DNA of 6,593 nucleotides from Betaproteobacteria bacterium (GCA_009778295.1 WRKB01000245.1:1-6593); one strand, 5' to 3'. Shown: positions 1-6,421, counted from the first letter of the stretch. Made by a program: numbers and translations. Notes: a model not told the origin generated them from the sequence alone.

Positions 1-465
1 CGGCAATCCCGCCGTAACAGGAGCTTGCGCCTGCGACTGCATAGTGTCAGCGCCTTCTTCATCGTCAAGAGCCTGCGGGCGGTCAGTTTGGGACGGCGTG
101 GGGGAAAGGGCGCCTGTTGTGCCGGGATCGACTTTGAGGGTTTGCAGGAAATCGTTGCCCGTCTGCCCTACCAGGGCCACCATATGCGTACCGTCCCGGC
201 TGGTCAGCAGGCTCACCGGAACGGTGCCGCCGTGGATGCCTATGTATGCAGCCCGCGCCCCGGCAGGCATGTATACCCATTGGGGCACGGAGACGTTTTT
301 GTCCGCTACCGCTTCCGCAAACGCGCACTGCCGGAAAATAGCGCACAGCGCAAGGCAGGCGCAGCCCCAGGCGAAAAAAAGGCGGAACATGCGGCGCAAC
401 GCAACGCAGGAATGCGATACCCCGCGCGATGCGAGGACTTCTTGGTGGAACGGAGCGGGGTACAT
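1..465 (-). CDS. Exported protein of unknown function, N-terminal part only (runs off left edge)
   Basis: I do not recognise the family. The minus strand is open without a stop from 465 to the window edge (155 codons) and the C-terminus is missing. From the ATG at 465 the protein has a 25-residue polar, basic leader ending in LRR. A hydrophobic segment follows at about residues 29-44 (rich in F, A, L, C), then a signal-peptidase-I-like site AFA|EA after residue 50. The mature part begins with short beta-like stretches (SVPQWVYMPAG, YIGIHGGTVPVSLL) and then becomes rich in T, P, Q, D and E, like a linker. A second in-frame ATG at 390 would give a conventional short signal peptide but has no Shine-Dalgarno sequence. 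The ATG at 465 has GAGG six bases upstream, so I prefer it, with reservation because the n-region is long. There is no convincing lipobox. Export is inferred; no function can be given. Confidence 0.72.
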   Translation of the reverse strand, partial: MYPAPFHQEVLASRGVSHSCVALRRMFRLFFAWGCACLALCAIFRQCAFAEAVADKNVSVPQWVYMPAGARAAYIGIHGGTVPVSLLTSRDGTHMVALVGQTGNDFLQTLKVDPGTTGALSPTPSQTDRPQALDDEEGADTMQSQAQAPVTAGLP

Positions 466-471
466 GGAATA

Positions 472-475
472 CCTC
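472..475 (-). promoter_or_regulatory. Ribosome binding site that favours the 465 start
   Basis: On the minus strand GAGG is followed by six bases (TATTCC) and then the ATG at 465. The alternative in-frame ATG at 390 is preceded by a T/G/C-rich stretch with no purine-rich motif. This supports the longer form of the exported protein, but it is only a four-base match. Confidence 0.45.
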
Positions 476-585
476 GGCAGCCTGAGTGTCGGCAGGGAAT
501 TTTTATAACTAAATAAAATTACTACGATTTTATCTTCCCCCACCCCCGGCATGCAGAAGCGGATCGGGAGATTCGGGTACTTCAA

Positions 586-615
586 GCAATAGAACATTTC
601 AGGCGCACTTGTCAA
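586..615 (-). promoter_or_regulatory. Candidate sigma70-type promoter of the exported-protein gene
   Basis: On the minus strand a perfect TTGACA (610-615) is followed, after an 18-base spacer, by TATTGC (586-591), a weaker -10 element. It lies about 120 bases upstream of the preferred ATG at 465. The leader between them contains an AT-rich stretch (about 490-525). The -35 box is strong and the -10 mediocre, so this is a prediction only. Confidence 0.4.
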
Positions 616-883
616 GGATCGCGAACATGCCGTTCCGATAAGGACTGGCGGCTAAAAATCCTTGTCATTTCTTGATCCTGAGACTTTCAAAACATCGTGA
701 AAATCTTCAGGGCGGCATCCACAGCCATGCTCTACGTTTATGTGCAAACACTGTTATTTTTGGGTGGAAATCAGCACAGCTCCACGTACAGTCTGATTAA
801 TGGGCATCACTGCGTACACAATGTGGTTTTCAGCTCGTTCCGGCGGCAAAAGGAAAGACGGAGAGGGATGCCAGAAGGCCAGT

Positions 884-918
884 CCAACGCCGACCGGCAA
901 GTTGTTGGTCGGCGTTGG
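884..918 (-). terminator. Hairpin after the MFS gene, probable transcription terminator
   Basis: A perfect 12-bp inverted repeat (CCAACGCCGACC at 884-895, GGTCGGCGTTGG at 907-918) encloses an 11-base loop. It starts about 10 bases past the MFS stop codon, the usual place for an intrinsic terminator. The T-tract is poor on both strands (GGCCTTCTGG after the minus-strand stem), so termination may be incomplete or need help. The GC-rich stem is symmetrical and could also act on transcripts from the other side. Confidence 0.6.
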
Positions 919-927
919 GCTTTGCCG

Positions 928-2325
928 CTACGCCTGACTTTTGGATGCAGAATTTCGCAAGGAAGCGTCTATCTCTTCAATAGAACGCCCACGTGTTTCA
1001 ATGCCAAAGAAGACAAAAGCCAGGGCTAACATCAAGTACCAGACGCTGAAGTACATAAACGCTATTGACGGCTGTATGGCGGCGCTCGTGGTCAGGGAAA
1101 CATCCGTACCGACCAGCAAGGCCAGCCCCAGGGGACCGAGCACCTTGCCGATGCCACCGAAGCCGTAGGCGGATCCCATGCCTGTCGTGCGCAACGAGGA
1201 AGGCCATACTTCCGCAGAATATGGGCCGATAACGGCAAATCCGCCTTCGCCGAAGAAGTATATTATACCCAGGCAGATTAGGAACAGTTCCGGGGTCGTC
1301 AACACAGTGTTGCCGAGCAGTGCAACCACCAGCATGGCTATTACGGTGATTCCTCCGGACAAGATGCCCGCCAGGCGACGGCCGAACCATTCCATAAAGA
1401 ACGACTGGACGATCCTGCCGGCAAAGGCGCAACAAGTGATGAATATCATGTAGACTGCGGCCTTTTGCGGGCTGACGCCCAGGAAAACGACCAATAACGT
1501 CGGCGACCAGAGGGTCAAGCCATAATACCCCGTCTGGATACCCAGGTTGCTGATCCAAGATACAGCAAGACTCCTAGGATAACGGAAAAGATCCTTCAAA
1601 CCGACCTTTGGCTGGGATTCCTTCGGTTCCAGCATTATAGGAGCTAGTGAGTCCACATCCACTTCTAACGCCCAAGCCATGGATTTACGCGCCTCTTCGC
1701 TACGCCCCTGTTGAATAAGCCAGCGGGGAGATTCCGGTATCCAGCGCCGTAAAAACAGGGTTGCGAGACTGAACGCCACACAAATGATTAGTAAACCCCG
1801 CCAGCCGATGTGCGAGGAGAGTAGCGCCACGAGGGCCGACCCCATAAGGAAACTGAAGGGAACCATGGAGGTAATAAGTCCGCTTACCCTGGCGCGAAGG
1901 CGCGAAGGCATGAATTCTTGCACCAGCGGCAGGTCAACGCAGTAAAGCCCGCCTGCACCGAAACCGACTAAAAAACGCATTGCCGTGAGATAAATCCACC
2001 CGGTGTCCGGGCTGTCCGGCGTGAAAACCATTGCGCTCGTGCCTAGGGTGAATACAGCGATGGTGCTGAGAAATACCAGGCGCCGCCCGATGCGGTCGGC
2101 CAGCAAGCCGAAGAAAAATGCGCCTGCAATCGCCCCGGCACCCGAAGAAAGCAGGATACTTGACGACTTGCCCATGGTCAGACCCCAAGGCTTTGCCACA
2201 AACGTTAGGATGAAACCGATTAGAAAGTAATCCAGAAATTCGAGGAGAACACCTAGCCCGCCGGCGACGATGAGTTTTTTTTGGTTTGCTGTCAGGGTTT
2301 GTTGGGCATCTAACGACTCAAACAT
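928..2325 (-). CDS. MFS transporter, probable proton-coupled metabolite symporter
   Basis: This 465-residue inner-membrane protein has the hydrophobic pattern of the 12-helix major facilitator superfamily. MFS motif A, GLLADRIGRR, lies at residues 73-82 between TM2 and TM3, and the N-terminal helix carries an acidic pair (EFLD, 29-32). PESPRWL (197-203) opens the central cytoplasmic loop, and a degenerate second motif A, EWFGRR, is at about 312-317. The C-terminal tail, GIETRGRSIEEID, resembles the ETKGR-type ending of the sugar-porter and metabolite:H+ symporter families. Family membership is clear but the substrate cannot be read from sequence. The start is well supported: AAGGAG (2333-2338) lies seven bases before the ATG. 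The gene follows the cyclase gene on the same strand after a 191-base gap with hairpins, so it is probably the second gene of that operon. It would import the compound that the cyclase and the divergent SDR process. Confidence 0.93.
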   Translation of the reverse strand: MFESLDAQQTLTANQKKLIVAGGLGVLLEFLDYFLIGFILTFVAKPWGLTMGKSSSILLSSGAGAIAGAFFFGLLADRIGRRLVFLSTIAVFTLGTSAMVFTPDSPDTGWIYLTAMRFLVGFGAGGLYCVDLPLVQEFMPSRLRARVSGLITSMVPFSFLMGSALVALLSSHIGWRGLLIICVAFSLATLFLRRWIPESPRWLIQQGRSEEARKSMAWALEVDVDSLAPIMLEPKESQPKVGLKDLFRYPRSLAVSWISNLGIQTGYYGLTLWSPTLLVVFLGVSPQKAAVYMIFITCCAFAGRIVQSFFMEWFGRRLAGILSGGITVIAMLVVALLGNTVLTTPELFLICLGIIYFFGEGGFAVIGPYSAEVWPSSLRTTGMGSAYGFGGIGKVLGPLGLALLVGTDVSLTTSAAIQPSIAFMYFSVWYLMLALAFVFFGIETRGRSIEEIDASLRNSASKSQA

Positions 2326-2370
2326 ATGAATTCTCCTTAGTCGTTTACGAAAAAATTGACTTCATCTGCC

Positions 2371-2458
2371 AGAGCATTTCAGTTTTGGAATGCTCTGTGC
2401 GGGTCATGCCGAGGCATGAATCATCGCCACGCAGGCATAGGCGCAATTCATTTGCGCC
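2371..2458 (-). repeat. Cluster of stem-loops in the cyclase-MFS gap
   Basis: Three short inverted repeats lie in the 191-base gap. AGAGCATT...AATGCTCT is an 8-bp stem with a 10-base loop (2371-2396). TCATGCC-GA-GGCATGA is a tight 7-bp arm (2404-2419). GGCGCAA...TTGCGCC is a 7-bp stem with a 5-base loop (2440-2458). A further 5-bp GCCGG/CCGGC hairpin overlaps the last one's edge at about 2457-2469. None is followed by a clear T-tract, so they look more like RNA-processing or stability elements, or REP-like sequence, than a full terminator. They may set a different expression level for the transporter and the hydrolase. Confidence 0.5.
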
Positions 2459-2516
2459 GGCAACGCCGGAGTGAGCGTCTTAAAGATAATCTGTTTTCAG
2501 GCGTGCATGGGGCGCG

Positions 2517-3215
2517 TTATTCCTGCAGGATTGCAAGAGCGCGCACCGGAGAGCCTGTCCCATTACGGATTTTAAGCGGAACCCCCACAAAAATGAACCG
2601 CTTGCCCACAACTTCTTTCAGGTTGGCCAAGTTTTCGTAGTGGGTAATCTGGCGTTCTGCGCAAACCCGATGGCAGGGATAGTTCTTGTCGTACCACATA
2701 TCAGGACTTGTGCAGTCAATGCCGAAGTTCACAGCGCCCTGGTCGATGATGAATTCAGTGCCGTCACGAGTGAGGCCCGGGTGGTCCGTCATGTATTCCA
2801 GCTGGCCATAGTACCGGTCCCAATGTGCCGTATAAAACAGGACAGTGTCGCCTTTTTCAATGCGCAAGTTCCAGCGCTGCAGCTCGGACTTGATTTTATC
2901 GGCTCCAAACTGGGATTTTCTTGGCACATCACTGACATCAATGCAGATGGCCGGGGTTATGCACTTGCTGAGTGCAAGCTGGTCAATTGGTTCGGCGGCG
3001 GGGTCCCGAGACAAGTGGCTGACTGCATCAAGGTGCGTTGGGCCATGGTCACACAAGAGTATGCCCGATGTTTGATACGAAAATCCCGTGCCAATCTGCC
3101 GCTCGGTCTCGTCATGGGTCGCGTGCGTAAAAATTACGGTTTTAAGGTGACCAGGATAAACTGGCATCCCCTGATAAATTTCCTGGGAAAGGTCAATTAT
3201 CTTACCGAGTTTCAT
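2517..3215 (-). CDS. Cyclase-family (PF04199) metal-dependent hydrolase, kynurenine formamidase/isatin hydrolase-like
   Basis: This 232-residue cytoplasmic protein has the length and layout of the PF04199 family (bacterial kynurenine formamidase, isatin hydrolase, polyketide 'cyclases'). These are metal-dependent enzymes that hydrolyse amide or lactam bonds. The start region has the family signature IDLSQEIYQGMPVYPG (7-22). The metal-binding motif, usually HxGTHxDxPxH, reads HGPTHLDAVSH at 57-67. It keeps all three expected metal ligands (H57, H61, D63) and the catalytic H67, but G becomes P59 and P becomes V65. The ending, with ENL and FVGVPLKI...GSPVRALAIL, is also typical. The start is supported by AAGGGGGG (3223-3230) seven bases before the ATG. 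The gene is first in an operon with the MFS transporter, and no tryptophan-pathway genes are near, so kynurenine need not be the substrate. The substrate is unknown. Confidence 0.88.
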   Translation of the reverse strand: MKLGKIIDLSQEIYQGMPVYPGHLKTVIFTHATHDETERQIGTGFSYQTSGILLCDHGPTHLDAVSHLSRDPAAEPIDQLALSKCITPAICIDVSDVPRKSQFGADKIKSELQRWNLRIEKGDTVLFYTAHWDRYYGQLEYMTDHPGLTRDGTEFIIDQGAVNFGIDCTSPDMWYDKNYPCHRVCAERQITHYENLANLKEVVGKRFIFVGVPLKIRNGTGSPVRALAILQE

Positions 3216-3539
3216 GATATATCCCCCCTTGGTTTTGTTAGATTGTTTGCATACATCTTAAGTCATCAGCAGAGCGTCAAGCTCCGCCATGCATGCTTCA
3301 CGCAATCCCTGCACTGACGGCGTTCCTGCCACCCATCAATTCTACACCTTTTTTCAAAACCCTACCCTGCGGCTGTTGCGCGCCAAATCACGCGGAGCGC
3401 GCTTCCAGTCCGCAGACAGTCGCGCTGTAGCTCCCCTTGCGGCAAGCGGGTCCAAGGCAAGGGGGCTCAGGAACATTGCTTGCAAAGAAAAATCGTTGCC
3501 GCATAGAATGATCCTGAGTAGGGGATAACGCACTGGCTT

Positions 3540-3545
3540 TATAAT
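3540..3545 (+). promoter_or_regulatory. Perfect TATAAT, candidate -10 of the SDR promoter
   Basis: A consensus TATAAT lies at 3540-3545 on the plus strand, about 125 bases before the SDR start codon. The expected -35 position (about 3517-3522) has no match, so if real this would be a weak or activator-dependent promoter. A transcript from it would run across the palindrome at 3571-3591. An alternative is TTAACA (3561-3566) with TATATT (3582-3587), but the 15-base spacer is short and that -10 lies inside the palindrome. Confidence 0.3.
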
Positions 3546-3573
3546 TTTATATACATCCAGTTAACATGGTCAA
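3544..3573 (-). promoter_or_regulatory. Candidate promoter of the cyclase-MFS operon
   Basis: On the minus strand TTGACC (3568-3573) is followed by TATAAA (3546-3551, 16-base spacer) or TAAAAT (3544-3549, 18-base spacer). Both fit sigma70-type elements. The -35 box shares three bases with the end of the palindrome at 3571-3591, so a bound regulator would interfere with or contact polymerase here. It implies an untranslated leader of about 320 bases before the cyclase ATG. Confidence 0.5.
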
Positions 3574-3591
3574 CAAAATAGTATATTGTTG
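3571..3591. promoter_or_regulatory. 21-bp palindrome, probable operator of the divergent cyclase/SDR module
   Basis: The site has arms CAACAA and TTGTTG around an AT-rich core with a central G at 3581. Nine of the ten symmetric pairs match; only the seventh pair is broken. A second, wider inverted repeat overlaps it: TGGTCAACA (3567-3575) against TGTTGGCCA (3592-3600), 8 of 9 matching. Size and symmetry fit a dimeric helix-turn-helix repressor or activator. It overlaps the minus-strand -35 element and lies upstream of the SDR gene, so one protein could control both directions. No regulator gene is in the window and I do not assign a family. Confidence 0.6.
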
Positions 3592-3669
3592 TGTTGGCCA
3601 TTTCATGAGCGTTTCGCGTTTTCACTAGGTAGTTTTGGTAGTTAGGCTGCATATGGACGGAGGTTTGTC

Positions 3670-4431
3670 ATGCACAAGGAATTCGATTTGACCGGAAAAA
3701 AAGCCGTGGTTACCGGTGCTGGCAGAGGATTGGGGCGGGATATCGCTGTAGGGCTCGCGCGGTACGGTGCGGATGTCACACTTTGGAGCCGCACCATAAC
3801 AGAATTGGAGGAAACGGCGACACTGATCCGAGCCCAAGGGCGTCAAGCCTGGATCGAATCCATCGACCTGGCGGATATCGATCGTCTGGAAGGCGCAGCC
3901 AGGAGGGCGGCAGCGACTATGGGCCGAGTGGATATACTGGTGAATAATGCCGGAACTAACAAGCCGCAACCCGCTGAAGCCGTAGACGCGCTCACTTGGG
4001 ATACGATCATGAACGTGAATACTCGGGGGGCCTTTTTCTGCGCCCAAGCCTTCGGCAAGATCATGATCGAGCAGCAGGGCGGCAAGATCATCAACATGTC
4101 TTCGCAGGCCGGCAAGCTGGCCTCACTCAATCGCGCGGCATACTGCGCCAGCAAAGGCGCCCTGGATCAATTCACCCGGGTACTGGCCTATGAATGGGCC
4201 AAGCACAATATTACGGTCAACGCTGTGGCGCCCACGTTTGTGGAAACGAGCATGACCGTGAACATGTTCAAAGACGAAGCCTTCACCGACTATGTGTTCG
4301 GCAAGCTGCGGATAAAGCGCTTTGCCACGATGGAAGAGGTAACTGCCGCCGTGATCTACTTGGCCGGCCCCGGTGCGGATATCGTGACAGGTCATATTCT
4401 GTATGTGGATGGCGGCTGGACCATCCACTGA
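3670..4431 (+). CDS. Short-chain dehydrogenase/reductase (classical SDR), probably NADP(H)-dependent
   Basis: This 253-residue cytoplasmic protein matches classical SDR length and motifs throughout. The cofactor loop TGAGRGLG is at 15-22 and NNAG at 92-95, with structural N117. The catalytic S145, Y158 and K162 have the normal 13-residue Ser-Tyr spacing and the YxxxK pattern (YCASK). The C-terminus, GHILYVDGGWTIH, is typical of the gluconate-5-dehydrogenase/FabG-like branch. After the second strand (VTLWSR) the position that is Asp in NAD enzymes is S40, followed by R41, which favours NADP(H). That preference is an inference. GGAGG (3659-3663) lies six bases before the ATG. The gene is transcribed away from the cyclase-MFS operon across a shared control region, so it probably oxidises or reduces a hydroxyl/keto intermediate of the same pathway. 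The substrate cannot be named. Confidence 0.93.
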   Translation: MHKEFDLTGKKAVVTGAGRGLGRDIAVGLARYGADVTLWSRTITELEETATLIRAQGRQAWIESIDLADIDRLEGAARRAAATMGRVDILVNNAGTNKPQPAEAVDALTWDTIMNVNTRGAFFCAQAFGKIMIEQQGGKIINMSSQAGKLASLNRAAYCASKGALDQFTRVLAYEWAKHNITVNAVAPTFVETSMTVNMFKDEAFTDYVFGKLRIKRFATMEEVTAAVIYLAGPGADIVTGHILYVDGGWTIH

Positions 4432-4536
4432 TCTTATTAAGACTACACAAGATCATAACTGGGAGTTTCAGGTGCCCTCGGCTATGAAGATAACAGTTTA
4501 AAAGGGCGCCATAGAGCAGGCAGGGAGTCATTACAA

Positions 4537-4565
4537 AAGGCTTCCTGGAATTTCCAGGAAGCCTT
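4537..4565 (-). terminator. Intrinsic terminator of the tRNA-Ser gene
   Basis: AAGGCTTCCTGGAA (4537-4550) and its exact complement (4552-4565) form a stem of about 12 bp with a small loop. On the minus strand it is followed by TTTTG, and it lies 12 bases past the tRNA 3' end. The T-tract is on the minus side only, so it serves the tRNA. The SDR transcript arriving from the left would meet the same stem without a T-run, and no other terminator for that gene is visible. Confidence 0.85.
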
Positions 4566-4574
4566 AAGATGTTT

Positions 4575-4672
<98 letters not shown>

Positions 4673-4730
4673 GCACTTGTCATGCTTCATGTTTCGCATA
4701 CCGGAACAGCGTGACTTTTGGAAGTGCCGA

Positions 4731-4758
4731 TTATTACTCGAAGCATAAATTAATACAA
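4731..4758 (-). promoter_or_regulatory. Candidate tRNA-Ser promoter
   Basis: On the minus strand TTGTAT (4753-4758) and TAATAA (4731-4736) are separated by 16 bases, or 17 if AATAAT is used. They lie about 60 bases upstream of the mature tRNA 5' end in an AT-rich patch. Spacing and -10 are good and the -35 partial. It would give the tRNA its own transcript, independent of the glycine cleavage operon. Confidence 0.45.
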
Positions 4759-4817
4759 GCCGCTCTCAGCGTTGTTAGTTTTGTGTAGTACTGCGTCAGG
4801 CTCCGTTTTATACTCGC

Positions 4818-4834
4818 GCCAGGCAAAGCCCGGC
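4818..4834 (-). terminator. Weak hairpin downstream of lpdA
   Basis: GCCGGGC-TTT-GCCTGGC (minus strand) forms a 7-bp stem with one G-U pair, 15 bases after the lipoamide dehydrogenase stop. No T-run follows, so it is at best a weak terminator or a 3'-end stabilising stem. Transcription might read into the tRNA. Confidence 0.25.
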
Positions 4835-4849
4835 ATGGTATCTTGACTT

Positions 4850-6391
4850 TCAGATGAAGCCCACGTCAGAAAGAATGTGGTCTGCCAAGGCTTCTCTGGG
4901 GGCGGTCAGTGCCGTCTCCAACGCCTCGTCCAGCGTGGGATGCGCCCAGATAATCCGGTGGATGTCCTCTGTCTTCCATTTTTGGGTGACGATAACATTC
5001 GCTATGCCTACCAAGTGCGAAACTCCATGACCCAGCGCACTGATGGCACATACCCTGCCTCCCTCCCAGAAGATCTTGATAAAGCCTTGGGTAGCACAAG
5101 CGCCTTGCGCGATAGGGTTGGCGATCATATTGCTGCGAGAACATTCAATGTCCGGGCGAGTATACAGTTCTACAACGGAAGGGCCGACGCGCATCACCTC
5201 AATATGCCCATAAATACATGCGGGCATGGGTGGCGGCGCATAGGCGCCGAGCTTGCCCGCCGCATGTCCCACGACATAGCGGGCTTGGTGATCTGCCGCA
5301 TGCGCGAACAGGCTTTGGCCGTTCACATCGCCGATGGCGTAGACGTTCGGCGCAACGCGAAGGCACTCGTCCACAGACAACCAGCCGTAGCCGCCGGCTC
5401 TCGTCTTCAGTCCTAGTTTTTCAAGCCCCAAGCCGGTGCTGTTCGGCCTGCGGCCTACAGCTAAAAGTGCCTTGGCGGCGCGCAGTTTTTTTCCATCGTC
5501 AAAAAGCAGTACAGCCTGATCCCCCTGGGTGGTCAGGCTGGCTACCCTTCGGCCGGTTAGAATTTCCCATCCTTCTCGACTGTAGATTTTGCGCAGGTTC
5601 TCGCCCAATTCGGGGTCCTCGGTGGGAGCAAGCTGCGCAGCACTTTCTATAAGGGTAATTTTCGTGCCCAGTCGGCTGAAAAAGTCCGACAGTTCAAGGC
5701 CGATGGGGCCGGTGCCGACCACGATCAGACTCTGGGGGGCGTCCTCCAGTTCCAGCAGGTCTGTGGAATCAAGCACGCAGTCATGATCGGCGGCCATCCC
5801 CGGTAAGGATGCCGGATGTGAACCTGTGGCCAGGATCAGCGTATCCCACTCGCAGGTGGTCTGGGTTCTTTTGTCCTTTTCCATACGGTACAATTTGACT
5901 TCCGCGCTCTGGATTCCGTAAACCGTGCTATCAGCCACCATGATCTTGTCCATTTCTGGAGGGGAAGTCTCCTCCGCTCCCGTCACTGTCCCCGTAGGGG
6001 GCAGCCCGTTTGTGTGCGTGACCACCTCCACCTTTCCGGGCGCGCTGATGCGCCCCTCACCGAAGAGCAGACGTACGCCCGCTTCGGCCAGTTGCTTTTC
6101 TGCGGTCTGGCGCACGGCATTGATGTACCGGTTCTTTTTGGCTTTGATCCCGCGCAGGAGGGGGACAATGGAACCTGTGGCCAACTTTTGCGCTTTGGCG
6201 CCACGCAGCAACGGCAGGGACGCCGTGGCTCCGAGATACTGCTTAGTGGGAATGCAACCCCTGTTCAGGCAGGTTCCGCCCACCAGGTCACGTTCTATCA
6301 AGGTGACTTCAAAACCCAGGCGCAGTCCTTCAAACGCAGCCCGCAGGCCACCCGGGCCGGCGCCCAGAATACATAGTTTTCCTGTTTTCAT
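4850..6391 (-). CDS. lpdA: Dihydrolipoyl dehydrogenase (E3/L-protein) of the glycine cleavage system
   Basis: This cytoplasmic flavoprotein re-oxidises dihydrolipoyl groups with NAD+. Nearly all landmarks are present: the FAD-binding GAGPGG (10-15), the redox disulfide motif GGTCLNRGCIPTK with C41 and C46, and ATGS (188-191). The NAD-binding fold has GTGPIG (226-231) with E249 ending its second strand, which fits NAD+. The second FAD contact is GDVNG (354-358), and the C-terminal dimer-domain base motif is HPTLDE with H484 and E489. At 513 residues it is longer than the usual 460-475. The extra length sits mainly at about 125-180, between GKVEVV and TLILATGS, including a Pro/Thr/Glu-rich part. 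GGAG (6399-6402) lies seven bases before the ATG. It starts 30 bases after gcvPB, so it is almost surely the E3 for glycine cleavage, perhaps shared with other lipoyl complexes. Confidence 0.95.
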   Translation of the reverse strand: MKTGKLCILGAGPGGLRAAFEGLRLGFEVTLIERDLVGGTCLNRGCIPTKQYLGATASLPLLRGAKAQKLATGSIVPLLRGIKAKKNRYINAVRQTAEKQLAEAGVRLLFGEGRISAPGKVEVVTHTNGLPPTGTVTGAEETSPPEMDKIMVADSTVYGIQSAEVKLYRMEKDKRTQTTCEWDTLILATGSHPASLPGMAADHDCVLDSTDLLELEDAPQSLIVVGTGPIGLELSDFFSRLGTKITLIESAAQLAPTEDPELGENLRKIYSREGWEILTGRRVASLTTQGDQAVLLFDDGKKLRAAKALLAVGRRPNSTGLGLEKLGLKTRAGGYGWLSVDECLRVAPNVYAIGDVNGQSLFAHAADHQARYVVGHAAGKLGAYAPPPMPACIYGHIEVMRVGPSVVELYTRPDIECSRSNMIANPIAQGACATQGFIKIFWEGGRVCAISALGHGVSHLVGIANVIVTQKWKTEDIHRIIWAHPTLDEALETALTAPREALADHILSDVGFI

Positions 6392-6421
6392 CGTTTTTCT
6401 CCGGCAGCGGCTTATGCTGTC

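Larger units (their letters stand above)
466..927. other. Intergenic region, no convincing gene
   Basis: This 462-base stretch separates the exported-protein gene from the end of the MFS gene. It holds the candidate promoter at 586-615 and the hairpin at 884-918. Plus-strand reading frames here have no plausible ribosome site and run antisense into neighbouring genes. In the minus strand, the frame that continues past the MFS stop is open to a TAA at 754-756 and encodes a protein-like tail (see findings). It has no start codon with a ribosome site, so I do not call it a gene. I see nothing else in about 620-750. Confidence 0.6.
3216..3669. other. Divergent intergenic control region, no gene seen
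   Basis: These 454 bases separate the cyclase gene (minus) from the SDR gene (plus). The SDR-proximal third (about 3538-3600) is AT-rich and carries the promoter elements and the palindrome. The rest (about 3230-3535) is more GC-rich and would be a leader of roughly 320 bases on the cyclase mRNA. It contains an 8-bp stem CCCCTTGC/GCAAGGGG (3433-3464, 16-base loop) and a GCGCGC inverted repeat (3378-3402). Frames of 79 codons (plus) and 38 codons (minus) occur here, but neither has a good ribosome site or a protein-like composition. A 24-codon minus-strand frame ending near 3258 (GTG start, ending ELDALLMT) is too short to call. Confidence 0.6.

Noticed and set aside
330..370. Possible lipobox cysteine in the hydrophobic leader of the exported protein
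   Set aside because: The residues before each cysteine (for example LAL-C) do not fit a lipobox well, and a better AFA|EA signal-peptidase-I site follows.
25..516. Overlapping plus-strand frames of 163 and 154 codons
   Set aside because: They are antisense to the minus-strand exported-protein gene, which has a signal peptide and a ribosome site. Their composition (many R, A, C, P) is that of a shadow frame.
697..1029. 110-codon plus-strand frame between the first gene and the MFS gene
   Set aside because: There is no ribosome site. It crosses the MFS terminator hairpin and runs antisense into the 3' end of the MFS gene.
2640..3317. 225-codon plus-strand frame opposite the cyclase gene
   Set aside because: It is fully antisense to the PF04199 gene with its conserved motifs and has no recognisable domain.
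3289..3528. 79-codon plus-strand frame in the divergent control region
   Set aside because: It has no Shine-Dalgarno sequence and an R/S/A-rich composition without motifs. It ends before the SDR promoter region.
4877..5416. 179-codon plus-strand frame opposite lpdA
   Set aside because: It is antisense to the C-terminal half of an intact lipoamide dehydrogenase and encodes no recognisable protein.
6127..6216. Repeated PLLRG...KA.K peptide in lipoamide dehydrogenase (about residues 60-86)
   Set aside because: The corresponding DNA is not repeated, and the region aligns with the ordinary helices after the redox disulfide, so it is probably coincidental.
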